Shown: positions 21,420 to 31,979 of the stretch, in pieces | Position numbering within the stretch: position 1 is the stretch's first letter | How the letters are laid out: each line of letters begins with the position of its first letter | Source of the DNA: Metamycoplasma sp051549855 | GTDB taxonomy: Bacteria > Bacillota_I > Bacilli_A > Mycoplasmatales > Metamycoplasmataceae | Reading direction: 5' to 3' | Assembly: GCF_051549855.1 (NCBI RefSeq) | Contig: NZ_CP196080.1 | Span: 310,001 to 374,000, forward strand | DNA: 64,000 bases | Notes under the pieces: generated by a model | Seen by the model: only the letters and a program-made list of their open reading frames with translations | Told to the model about the DNA's origin: nothing | Databases searched by the model: none | Position numbers and translations under genes: made by a program

Positions 21420-23862
21420 TGTTCTTTTCTTCGTTGCTTAAAATTAATTCTTCAAAATAACTATCATCATCACTATTTAGTTTTAAAGTTTTAACATCAC
21501 TAATTTCTTTAGTTCACTCATGAACTTGTTGATTAGTTCCGTAAACGAAGTGATTTTGACCAATTTGTCAAGTTTTCGGAACGTTAGGGAATTTTTGTTG
21601 TTCTAAGTAATTTAGTTCGAAACTTACATTTTCAAATTTTTCATTTGCATTGGAAATTTTTGGAATCGCTTTGAATAAATTGATTGTGTAAGGGTGCACT
21701 GGGTGAGCATAAATTTGTTCAGTGTCACCTGATTCAACAATTTTCCCAAGGTGCATAATTTGCACTTTATCAGCAATGTATTCAATCATTGACAAGTCGT
21801 GAGCGATAAATATTAGTCCAATGTTTTTTTCTTTACATAAATCTTTTAACAAGTTAACAACTTGAGCCTGAATTGAAATATCAAGTGAAGCAATTGGTTC
21901 ATCAGCAATAATTACTTTTGGTTGAGTAATCAATGCCCGCGCAATAACGATTCTTTGTCTTTGCCCACCACTAAATTCATGTGGATAACGATATGCAAAT
22001 TGTTTTAATAAACCAACATCTTCTAAAGCTTTGTAAATTATTGTTTTATAGAAAAGATTCTTTAATCTAATTCAAGCAAAAGGAGCAAAAATGTAATTTG
22101 AATAGATAAAACGCAATTTTGGATATTTGTCTTTGAAAATGATGTCTACTAAATTATGGTTTATTCCTAGTAGTAAGTCAATGTTGTGAATATCTTTAAC
22201 CAAGTAGCGATACTCAATAGCAAATGATTTTTGAGTTTCTAATTTAGCGTTAACAACTGTATTGAAAGAAATAATTTCATATTTTTGTTGTTTTTTAGCT
22301 ACTTTTTCGCTAGCAACTTCTTGATTTTTTAGATATTGAATGAAATTTTTGTGCACTGATTTAAATCTTTTAACTAATTCTTTAATTTGTTTTCTTAAAG
22401 CATAGTAAGTTTCATTAATTTCAACAATTTTGGCCTCAGTTGCTGCAATTAATTCTTTTCTTTCACTAACATGTTGAATATAACGTTTTTGATAGCTATC
22501 TTCAGCCAGTGAAAGTCTTTGTTTTGCTTTATTTAAATCTTGTTTAGCTTGTGCTTTATCAACAGTTTTAGGTGCCAAATTTTCAATGTAGAAAGCAATT
22601 TGGCTTTCGATGTCTTTAAATCTTTTATCAAAGTTAGCTTTATTGGTTTTTGACTGTTTTAAATACTCATCGATATTGAAATTAAACTCAGAATCAATAG
22701 TTTCTTGTAACAATTGTTTTGCTTGTTTTGAGTATTCAACATTCAGTTTGATTCTATAAAAACCAACCATGTATTCACGCAAGTGTTTAATTAAAGCTTT
22801 GATTTGTTCAAACTCTAAATATTTCAGTTCAGGATACACTTCTTTTAGAAATTCATTTGCTTTTGAATTAATTAATTCTCTTTTTAGGTTATAGATATAA
22901 AAATCTAAATTTGTCGAAAGCAAACGTGAGTTCTTTAGCATGTTTTTTTCATTTTTGAACTCATAAATATAATTTGTAAAAGCATTTTTAGAAACTTTTA
23001 AAAACTCACTGTGTTCTTTTTTGAGTGCTTTATACTGAGATCTAATATTTTTATACTCATGGTAAAGTTTAACTTGTTCGTTTGTGTAACGAAGACCTAG
23101 TTTAGCATTGTTGTAATTTTTTAAAGCATTACGTAATTCAATTTCATCTAAGTCGATATTGTCTTCACGGTAGTCTTTTTGTTTCTGGTAATAAAAGTCA
23201 ATCAATTTGTTTGTATTTGAGTACATGGTGTTGATAACTTCAGTCTCCATGCTTTGCTTTTCTTCTAAAAATGCAAAGTATTGATTGAAATTATCTTCAT
23301 TTGAAAGTTGGCTGTCAAAAGTTAAATTATTGAATTTATTTTCTCACTCAACAACAAAATCTTTAGCAATATTATTGAATGAACTTAAATTAATGATTTC
23401 ATATTCTTGTGCTAATGATTTAAAAGTGTAACGGAAATTTTTCTTAACGTGTCTTCAGTCACTGAATAGATCTTTCATTTTCTCACGCATAATCCCATTT
23501 ACTACAAGTGGTTCTTTTAGTGTTGAGAAAATGTTTTTTTGTCCATTTAGAGAAGCATGTGGATCCTGGAAAATCATTTGTACATTACGACGTAGAAACT
23601 TTTCAGTATCACGGCTAATTTTGCGACCACTAACTATTCTTCCATCTAAACGAACGAACCCGTTGTAATCATCATACAGACGCATTAATGAACGTCCAAC
23701 AGTTGTTTTACCTGAACCAGACTCTCCGATTAAACCAACAATTTCTGACTCATGGACATTGAAAGATACTGAATCTACTGCTTTGTTAACGTTTGAACCA
23801 TGAATAAAATATTTCTTTAGATTGTCTATTTCTAAAACAACTTTTTGCTTATCTTTGTTCAT
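21409..23862 (-). CDS. oppF: Oligopeptide ABC transporter ATP-binding protein OppF, enlarged
   Basis: A cytoplasmic ATPase of the oligopeptide importer. Walker A (GESGSGKT) is at about residues 46-53 and the Q-loop (MIFQDPHASL) near 99. The signature (FSGGQRQRI) comes only near residue 630, followed by Walker B (VIIADEP) and the H-loop (IAHDLS). Between Q-loop and signature sits a highly charged, coiled-coil-rich insertion of roughly 450 residues, giving 817 aa where most bacterial OppF have about 310-330. Enlarged OppF is known from other mycoplasmas (M. pneumoniae OppF is also above 800 aa). I chose ATG 23862 because AGAAAGG precedes it and it overlaps the oppD stop; a TTG six bases upstream is an alternative. 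Confidence 0.93.
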
Positions 23863-24913
23863 CTTCAAAAACCTTTCTAAATGATTCTAAACGTTTTACT
23901 AAATCAGGATTAAGCTCAACTTTTGGTGCATCTGGGTGCAATAATCAAGTCGCAGCTGAGTGAGTAGGACTGACTTCGATTAAAGGTGGTTCTTTAATAA
24001 AATCAATCTCTAAAGCATAGTCATTACGTGGTGCAAATGGATCACCTAACGATAAATTAGCCATATCAGGTGGAGTACCTTTAATTGAGTAAAGACGTTG
24101 TTCTTTATTTTCTGGTACTGCGCTAATTAATGCTCAAGTATATGGGTGACGTGGGTCAGTGAAAATTTCTTTTTTAGTTCCTCGTTCAACTACTCTTCCA
24201 GCATACATTACGTAAATGTAATCACAGAATTTAGCAACTACTGAAATGTTGTGACTAATTAAAATAATTGATATTCCAAACTCACGATTAATGTCATTAA
24301 ATAATGCCAATACTGAAGCCTGAACAGTAGGATCTAGAGCGGTTGTTGGCTCATCAGCAATAATAATTTTTGGTTTTAAAGCAACCACCATTGTGATAAC
24401 AATTCTTTGTTTCATCCCTCCACTTAATGTGTGTGGATACATGTAGAAAATTTCTTCTGCATTTCTTAGACCAAATTTTTTCAACAAGCCAATTAAATAA
24501 TCTTTTTTGGCAGCATAAGAAGCCTTTTTTCACTCACTATTGTGATTTAAGGCATCAAGTAATTGTTTCCCGATTTTACGAGTTGGATTTAACGAAGTAA
24601 GTGGGTCTTGAGGTATATAACCAATTTTTGAACCACGCACTTTTTGCCAACTTTTATCTTTTTTTAGACTCAATAAATCAACATCTTCAGCCATTGCCTT
24701 GTCAGCTTTAAAAATAGTTTTACCATTAACATTAATTAAACTTTTGGATGTAACACTTTTTCCTGAACCTGATTCACCAACTAATCCAACAATTTGTCCT
24801 TCATAAATTTTTAAATCAACACCGCGAATGATGTTTAAGATTTTTTTCTTACCAGTGCGAAAACTGACTGATAAATTTTCAACGTCTAAAACGACTTTTT
24901 TACTTTTTGACAT
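23849..24913 (-). CDS. oppD: Oligopeptide ABC transporter ATP-binding protein OppD
   Basis: A 354-aa protein with Walker A (GESGSGKS), Q-loop (YIPQDPLTSL), signature (LSGGMKQRI), Walker B (IIIADEP), the D-loop TALDPT and the H-loop (ISHNIS), plus the C-terminal OppD/F extension with PRHPYT. It pairs with OppF to drive import through OppB/OppC. The start at 24913 lies 8 nt after the oppC stop, and its own end overlaps the oppF start by 14 nt. Confidence 0.96.
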
Positions 24914-24921
24914 AAAAACCT

Positions 24922-26238
24922 CTATTTTTTATTCGCACTAATTATACGCGGATCGAGTGAATCGTGTACTCCGATAGCAATGAAATGCAATGAAAGTGAT
25001 AGAGTTAGAAGGATTAATGAAGGCAATAATAAGATTCAGAAGTTATTTGAAATTTGTGGTGTTGCATCAATTAATAATTGTCCTAAGTTAACATTGTTGT
25101 TGTCTTTGTAGAAACCTAAGAAGGCAAGTGAAGCAAGAGACAAGATGATTGACGGAATTCTTTTAACAAATGAGTTAGCAATTTTTCCTAAGATTGCTGG
25201 TAGTGCATGAATGAATACTTGTCTTGTGGTCGAAGCACCAATACTTTTTGCAGCTGTAATGTATTCTTCATCTTTAACAGTAATAATAAACATTCTTGTT
25301 GAAGAAACTGGTCATGCTCAACCAGTAATGATTAGTGACAAGATTAAAGCTCAGTTGTTAACTCCTAAAATTGATACGAATAGTAGCATTCAAATTAATG
25401 AAGGTGGTGAAAGAATAATTTCAATTACCCGCATTGTTATGGTATCAATTCTTGTTCCTGCTTTGAAACCTAAATAAGCTCCAATTGATACTCCAATAAT
25501 GGTTTGCACGATAGCAGTTAAAATAGCAATTTTGATTGATTCAGCAGTTGCATATCAAGAAGCTGTTCAAACATCTCTTCCGTAAACATCAGTTCCTAAA
25601 ATCGAATTAACTTTTGGTGCTGAGTTTATTCAAGAGGTGAAAACATCTTGAGCTGGGAAATTGCTGTTATTTTCACTTAAATAAGCAAATAATTTTGCGT
25701 AAACAACATAAGATTGATACATTTGATAGCTATTGTAAGTAAAGGAAACTTGAACTGATTCTCCAATTTGTGAAAATGATGAAGAATTTAACAAGATTTG
25801 GAAATAATCTTTTACATATTCTGGAGTGTCATCCTTGCTTACTAAGTCTTTAATTCTTAAGTAAGTAGCAAAAACTTGATCACTGACTGCTTCTGCTCCT
25901 GAACCTGGAGTTAAAGTAACATTACGAGTTGTTATCGGACTGTTGTTAGGTGGTAAAAATTTAATAAATTCTAAGTTATCACCGGTGACTGGTTTATTTG
26001 CTTGATATTGCGATGTTGCTGGAATGATAAAAGCACACAACAATAAAGCAACAAAAATAAAGAATGAAAACGCTACATAAGGGTTCTTGAAGAAACGTTT
26101 GAAGATTTCAATAACGATTTTTTTGGGCTTACCAGCAATATTTGAAATGATTTTACGTTTATTAGGGTCAACAAAATGAATTTTTTCGTTTAATTCATTA
26201 CTCAGTTTGTATTTTTTATTAAACTCTGCTGCTTTCAC
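24922..26238 (-). CDS. oppC: Oligopeptide ABC transporter permease OppC
   Basis: A 438-aa membrane protein. A cytoplasmic N-terminus of about 50 residues and the first transmembrane helix (near residues 55-75) precede an extracellular loop of roughly 170 residues. Five further helices follow, with the permease coupling (EAA) segment ITAAKSIGASTTRQVFIHALP and the OppC-type end GVHDSLDPRI. The long first loop is larger than in most bacterial OppC and probably faces the substrate-binding lipoprotein. The start overlaps the end of oppB by 20 nt and uses the GGAGG inside oppB as Shine-Dalgarno. Confidence 0.95.
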
Positions 26239-27316
26239 TTTGTCCTCCTTCGCTAATTTCTAATTGCATTGATTTGAAGATTCTTCTTCTTTCATTTCAA
26301 GATTTTAGGTAACCTAAATAGTTGTATTTTGAAGCTGATGCGTATTTAATTCTTGGATCTAGAACTACATAACTGACATCAACAATAATTTCAGTAAAGA
26401 CTGATAAGAATGTAAAGAATACAATGTTAAACATCACAATATTGATTTCACCTTTAGGGAATGAGTTAATAATAACTTGTGATGTTCCTGGCACGCTTCA
26501 GTACGTTTCAATAACAATCGAACCAGTTAATAAACCAATATATGATGGAAAAATGATTGAAAACAACGGAATGGAAATATTTCTTAAAACGTGTTTTCAG
26601 AAAATTTGTCAATTACTCAAACCTTTAGTTTTAGCGATTAAAACATGGTTTGAAGTTAAAACAGTAATAATTTGATTTCGAGTATATGAAGTATAAGTTG
26701 CTAGTGAACCTAGAATAACAATGATGATTGGGGTTAAATATGACAAAATCTGTCTAGACTGAGAAAAGCCGTCCTTTTCTAAGAATACCCGTGAAGGTAA
26801 ACCTAATTTAACGGCTAAATTGATTGCTAGTGGGGCGATGATGAATGAAGGCAATGCAATAAAGATAAGTACAAAAGTATTGATGATACTGTCGGTTAGT
26901 GTACCTCTTTTGTATCCTGATAAAGTTCCTAACCCTATTCCGATAATTGCACTAATGAAAAAGGCTGGTAATGAAATACGGATCGAGTAAACTAAAGGAA
27001 CAAAGAATAGTTTTGGAATTGTACTATTTTCCATTCCTAACTTGGTTGCTATATCAGGGTTATAAATTGCACCTCAATCACCTTTAAAAATCCCCCCTAA
27101 ATATTTGAAAAATCGAACAATAATAGGTAAGTTTCAACCATATTTAATTTCTTGTGCTTTAACATAGTCAGCTACTGGACTAATGTTTTTGGATTGAGCG
27201 TAAGTTAAAAATGGGTTTTCTTGTGAAAAAGCTGCCATTAAAACATACGAAACTAAAGAAATTAGAAATAAGGTTAAGAGTGCAAAACCTATTCTTTCTA
27301 AAATATAACGAGTCAT
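26219..27316 (-). CDS. oppB: Oligopeptide ABC transporter permease OppB
   Basis: A 365-aa inner permease starting MTRYILERIGFALLTLFLI, the usual N-terminal helix. The later helices include IIGIGLGTLSGYKRGT and the EAA-type loop ending KHVLRNISIPL, which contacts the ATPases. Several Trp are TGA-coded. It begins 3 nt after the oppA stop and runs 20 nt into oppC, in the order A-B-C-D-F. Confidence 0.95.
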
Positions 27317-27319
27317 TTT

Positions 27320-30265
27320 CTATTTATTTAGTTTGTAATCTGCAATGTATACGTAGTCTGTCCCAACTCTTGGAATGTCATATTGAATTGATGCTAAGTA
27401 TGGAATAAAGGCTGAACGTGCTGTTACCATATTTCCATCAAGTGAAGGTCCAGTGAATACTGACACTTCATTTGCAAGTGCTAGTAATTTTTCATTTGTA
27501 CTTGTACTGTTAATATTTTGTCAGAATTGGTATGAGAAAGTTCAAATATTGTCACCGAATTTTGAGTAATAATCTCTTCCTTCTTTTAGCGCAGTGTTTC
27601 ATCATTTATCTGCATCTAAAAGATTGCTGAATTTAGATTTATTGTCATCATAGAATTTTTTCAATTCTTTTGATAGTTCAACTAAGTGAGGGAATGCTTT
27701 TTGCAAGCTAGCTTGTAATTCAGGTTTAGTTGCAATTTCATATAGTGTTGGTAACAATGAACCCATTCATGAGTAAGCGTCAAATCCTGAACCTATTGTT
27801 TGGTAGTCGTATCCTCATCATACAATGTCAAGGCCTGCTGCTACAAGTTTTGGATATTGCACTTCAGTTCAGTTTCCGATTGTAGCATTGAATTTAACAT
27901 CTAAACGAGAATCTAGTGAGTTCAAAGTTTTTTGCACATTTTCGTACAATTTAGTGTCGTTAGCCGAAATATTTGAATATGGATAAATTAATTCTCAACT
28001 TACTTTTACATCATTTGATAGATTATTTTCTGCATAGAATTTGTCCAACAATGCTTTTACTGCCACTTTTACTTTGTCATAAGCAGCTGATTTGTATTGA
28101 TCTAAGTCATCTGAAACTTTTAGAATTGCATTTTCATTGTCTTTTGGAGTGATTGAAGAATTGTTGTCATTTAAACCTAATTTGTTTCCGTCTTTATCAA
28201 CTGCATACAATGCGTTAATTTCATTATATTTATCACGTGGAGTGACTTCATCTTTAGCAGCTCATTCAGCTTGGTTTGTTCCACCAAAAGGTGTATCTTG
28301 CGCAAAACGAACTAATCATTCACGAGCATTTGGGCTTACAGTAAATGCTATTTTTCTTCAGTTTAAAGCAGCATTAGTTAATGTTCTGAATTCTAAACCA
28401 CTTCCAGCGATAAATGATGTTACATCTTTTACATTTCCATTAGCAATATCTTCTAATGAAGCACCGTACATTAATTTTGCATATGCATCATTGTAAGGGT
28501 ATTTAGCTTGTCATCCTGGCACTTGATCAGTGTATTTTTTGTCTGATTTTAAATCTTTTACTAAAGAAGATAGATTAGTTGGGAATGCAGAAAGAAGATC
28601 ACGAGCTACTCATGTTTTTAAGTTTCTTGATTGGTTATATCTGTAACCTCAAATGTCTTTAGTAAATTCACTTCGTTGTGCCGATGTTAAAGAAGAATAA
28701 GAAATTGCTGATGTACTTCCTTCTTTGTATTGGTTGTATTGTTGGACTTTGAATGCTTCAGGGTTTTGACTTAAGTTGTAATTTTCAACGATTGTATCAA
28801 TTGTTAATCCTGAATTTACTCAATTTTGATTTCAGTATGAATGGTTTTTTCTTAGTTCAGTTGAGTTAATTGTTTTTGTTGGTAAGTAACGTCCTGAGTA
28901 TAAAGTAGCTTTTGGAGTAATTCCATATCAGTAAATTCCTGCTTCTTTTGCAAGACTATTGTATTGAGAATCTTTTAGTGCACTTTCTAATTGAGTTTTT
29001 TCATCACTCTCAAGATTTCCTCAATATGGAGAACTTGCATCAATATTATTGGTATTTTGTTTAATTCAGTCACTAGGTGCCGCTGATCATTCAAATGATT
29101 TAGCAACTTGTTCAAATAAACCATAGAAATTAGGCTCTGTTGCTCCATCAACAAGACTAAAAGTATAAGCATCTAAATTATTGTACTGAGCTTCAGATGT
29201 TTGTGTTTTGGTTATAGCTTTTGATTTATCCAATAGTGCTGATAAGTCGATTCCGAAGGCTTGGTAGATGTAAGCATTTGGATATTTTGATTTTTCACCA
29301 TAAATGTCTGGAGAACCCATTCTTGTTGAGATTTCATTGATGATTTTGTCTAAACTTTCAGTTCCACCATTTTCTAGTCTGAACCCTTTTGAATTAGCAA
29401 CAGTACGAACAAAACTTACATAGTAGTCTTCGGCTTTTGTTTTAGTTCCTGAATCTTTACCATCACCATCTACTCAAGCATATTCACGAACAACGAATTG
29501 CATACTTTTTGCGTCTTTTAAGACATCTTTGAAGTGTTGTGAGTTAATTGAACGATCATTACTTGAAGTTGCTTGGTTATCCATGTATCTAAAATGAATA
29601 CCATCTGCTAACATTACTGGTTTTTGTTTATCAATTGAATCTACTTCATCATTGTCGAAAACAACTACTGAACCATCGTTTTTAGTAACTAAAATGGCCT
29701 TTGCACCATCAAGTGTATATCTTCAGTATGAAGGACGAGTAATCAAAATTTGAGTAGTTGGTTTACCATCATCAATCACTAATTTTGTTTCATACGTTGC
29801 TTGATTTAAACCTTGCATACGAACCAATAATGTTGATGTTTCTGAAAGACTTGCAGCATTTCCTAATGAACCATATCCTCTTGAACCTTCATATATGAAG
29901 GCACGGTTTGGAGCATCAGTGTTATAACTTGTTGATCATTTTTTAAGACTTGCAACTGTTTGTTTACCTTGTCAGTATTTTAGAGCATCACTTTTTGATT
30001 TTGAAATCTTAGCATTGTAATAACTTTGTAAATCTGGTGAATAAGATTTATATAAAGAATCATTTACATCGATATTTGGTTCAACACTGTTTTGTGAATT
30101 TTGACTTCCATCTTGGCTTCCACCTTCGGTTTTACCACCACCAGTACCACCACCACTATTTGTATCATCACATGAAGCAGCGATAAATGGCACAGCACTG
30201 GCACCTAATCCTAAAACTGTCAATGATGAGAGAAGAAGCGATTTACGTCACTTAAGTTTTTTCAT
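27320..30265 (-). CDS. oppA: Oligopeptide-binding lipoprotein OppA
   Basis: A 981-aa lipoprotein. A basic start and hydrophobic helix lead to the lipobox FIAASC, with the lipidated Cys at residue 32. A Gly/Ser/Asn-rich linker and a large SBP_bac_5-like domain follow. Its large size and its position directly before oppB identify it; sequence identity to bacterial OppA is low, as is usual in mycoplasmas. It captures peptides at the cell surface and delivers them to OppBC. The ATG at 30265 follows AAGGAG. A terminator-like hairpin lies about 50 nt upstream and may attenuate the whole operon. Many Trp are TGA-coded. Confidence 0.9.
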
Positions 30266-30310
30266 TTTTTTCTCCTTAATTGTTTTTAGATAATTTTGTT
30301 ATTTCTTGCT

Positions 30311-30364
30311 GCTTTTAAAAAATAAAAGCTAGCACTTAACCGACAAAGTTAATTGCTAGCTTTT
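30311..30364 (-). terminator. Terminator-like hairpin in the oppA leader (possible attenuator)
   Basis: An 11-bp outer stem (aaaagctagca 30324-30334 with tgctagctttt 30354-30364) and a 5-bp inner stem (30336-30340 with 30348-30352) are followed on the minus strand by TTTTATTTTTT. It ends about 50 nt before the oppA start, and I find no good promoter after it. It either terminates upstream transcripts or attenuates opp. Confidence 0.65.
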
Positions 30365-30521
30365 AGAATTAAAATTATTAAAAATAGTTTCAATTTTGGG
30401 ATAAACCACAAGAATAACAATTAATTTTGACTTTATTTATGTGAAAAAAACGGACTTCTTAGCCTTTTGTCGAATTAAAGTTTTGGCAAAAAGCTAGATT
30501 GCTTTCAAATTTAGTTTTTGG

Positions 30522-30644
30522 TTATAAATTAATAATAATTCACTTAATAATAAAATCAAAATTTGAAAAGAAAATAATACATGTGTTAATAAACATGTAT
30601 GTCATATAAAATGTACACTTGCGTAATGAGTTAAATGTAGTCAT
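30522..30644 (-). CDS. Possible 40-aa hydrophobic peptide upstream of oppA
   Basis: ATG 30644 is preceded by GAAAGGAAAAGTAAA and, 22 nt further up, a TATAAT. The frame is open to TAA 30522 with one TGA-Trp. The peptide starts MTTFNSLRKCTF and then alternates hydrophobic and aromatic residues up to a very hydrophobic end (IIKWIIINL). It could be a small membrane peptide, a leader peptide for the opp attenuator, or chance. I recognise no relative. Confidence 0.35.
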
Positions 30645-30666
30645 TTTACTTTTCCTTTCGCAAATA

Positions 30667-30672
30667 ATTATA
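30667..30672 (-). promoter_or_regulatory. -10 box upstream of the 40-aa ORF/opp leader
   Basis: TATAAT on the minus strand, 22 nt before the 40-aa ORF. The nearest -35-like TTGAAA has a 20-nt spacer, which is long. It could drive a leader transcript running into oppA. Confidence 0.4.
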
Positions 30673-30790
30673 GACATATTTTTATTTTTTGTTTTCAAAT
30701 TATTTTTTAAATTTTCTTTGGCATGAAATTAAGAATCTTAAAAAATACGAAAAAGATGCAAAATAATCAGTCTTTTTTAGTGTTTTTAAT

Positions 30791-30814
30791 AAAAAGGTAG
30801 GTTTTTAACCCACC
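30791..30814 (-). terminator. Terminator after the PEBP-like gene
   Basis: Minus-strand stem GGTGGGT/ACCTACC (one G-T pair) with loop TAAAA, followed by TTTTT, 8 nt beyond the stop. The wobble pair works only on the minus strand. Confidence 0.7.
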
Positions 30815-30821
30815 ATAATTT

Positions 30822-31979
30822 TTATTTGAGTTTGAATTTAATGATTTTTTCGGCTATTACTTTATTTTTAATTAGCCGATAGGCATCCGCTACGTTGTTA
30901 GCTTTTTGGCGCTCAGTTATGTTCTGATCTAAAGCGTAAACTACCATTCAATGGAACTTGTTTTTTGTTTTTGACTTTTTGATTTTAAAAACATTTCACT
31001 TATTTTGACGATTAACGAAATACTTTTTAATTTCTTCTGGCATAATCGACTGCTGACTAAATGAATTATTAATGTAGTGACGAGCGCTCCGTTCTTCATC
31101 TTTAGTAAAGTCGTTTTCTATAATAATTGTTCAATCTCCACTTTGTGGTTTGATACCTAAACATGCAAACTCACAACTTACTAATCCTCATTGTTGTGCT
31201 GTCGAAGAATTGAAAATAAAAATTGCATATTCTTTAACATTTTTAATGTTTTTAATTTTTATTAAGGGAGTTGAAACCTTCAAGTCTGGTTTTGACACAC
31301 TGTCGATATCAAAATAATATTTTTTGGGCAAGTGAAGAATGTTTTTATCATCTTGCTCCAAAGCAGGAATAGTAACTTTTAGGCCGTCGACTTCTTTGTT
31401 TTCATTTAAGACATAAAACATTCCATGAGTTTGACTTTCATCGGCATATAAGTTACCTTCTGAATCAGTTAATGCTTGTTGCGAAGCAAAAGTTAGTACC
31501 CCTTCATCAATAACGTGGTTTGCAATTATTTCTTCCATATCGTTTCAAAATAATGGTTTTGATGTATCAACAAATTTGCTTACATCTTCAAAATCTAAAG
31601 CATAAACACGCACTTCATAAGTATGATCTTGGTCAGGAGGACAAGGCCCGTAATAACGTGAAGCATTATCATCTAAATATTGACTTGGTAACAAAATTTC
31701 ATTAACATTTTTTGATAGTGAATTTTCAAATTGCACTATTTCATTTGCTTTCGAAATACTTGAATTACGACATATATGGTCATTGTGAATATTGAATGCT
31801 ATTCAGTGAATAAATGACATTCCCACAACCCCATTAGCTTCATGATCAATTAAACTAATAGCATAAGATTTTGCACCTTTTACTTCTTCTCAACCAATGT
31901 GTGGTGAGTGTGGTGAACCTAAACCGTTTTTTAGTTCAATGACATTATAAACATTCATTGTTTTTGAATATACACGCAT
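30822..31979 (-). CDS. PEBP-like (YbhB/YbcL family) protein, possibly two-domain (385 aa)
   Basis: The first half has phosphatidylethanolamine-binding-protein hallmarks: HIGWEEVKGAKSYAISLIDHEA, the IHWIAFNI strand and the GPCPPDQDHTYEVRVYALD ligand-pocket motif. Family members are about 150-200 aa; this one is 385. The second half contains TPLIKIKNIKNVKEYAIFIF and WTIIIENDF, which look like a degenerate second PEBP core without the GPxPP motif. PEBPs bind anionic ligands and act in regulation; the mycoplasma role is unknown. There is no signal peptide. The ATG overlaps the SGNH hydrolase stop (TAATG), so translation is coupled. It is the last gene of the trmL-rbgA operon. Confidence 0.8.

Larger units (their letters stand above)
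30266..30821. other. Long intergenic region upstream of oppA
   Basis: 556 bases without a confident gene. It holds the oppA Shine-Dalgarno, the terminator-like hairpin at 30311-30364, a possible 40-aa ORF at 30522-30644 with its own -10 box, and the terminator of the PEBP-like gene at 30791-30814. The stretch 30365-30521 shows nothing clear apart from a weak TTGAAA. Confidence 0.6.

Noticed and set aside
30121..30140. Walker A-like pattern (GTGGGKT) in the OppA linker, recalling the ATPase OppA of M. hominis
   Set aside because: It lies in a low-complexity Gly-rich linker right after the lipidated Cys; no nearby Walker B was seen, so chance is likely.
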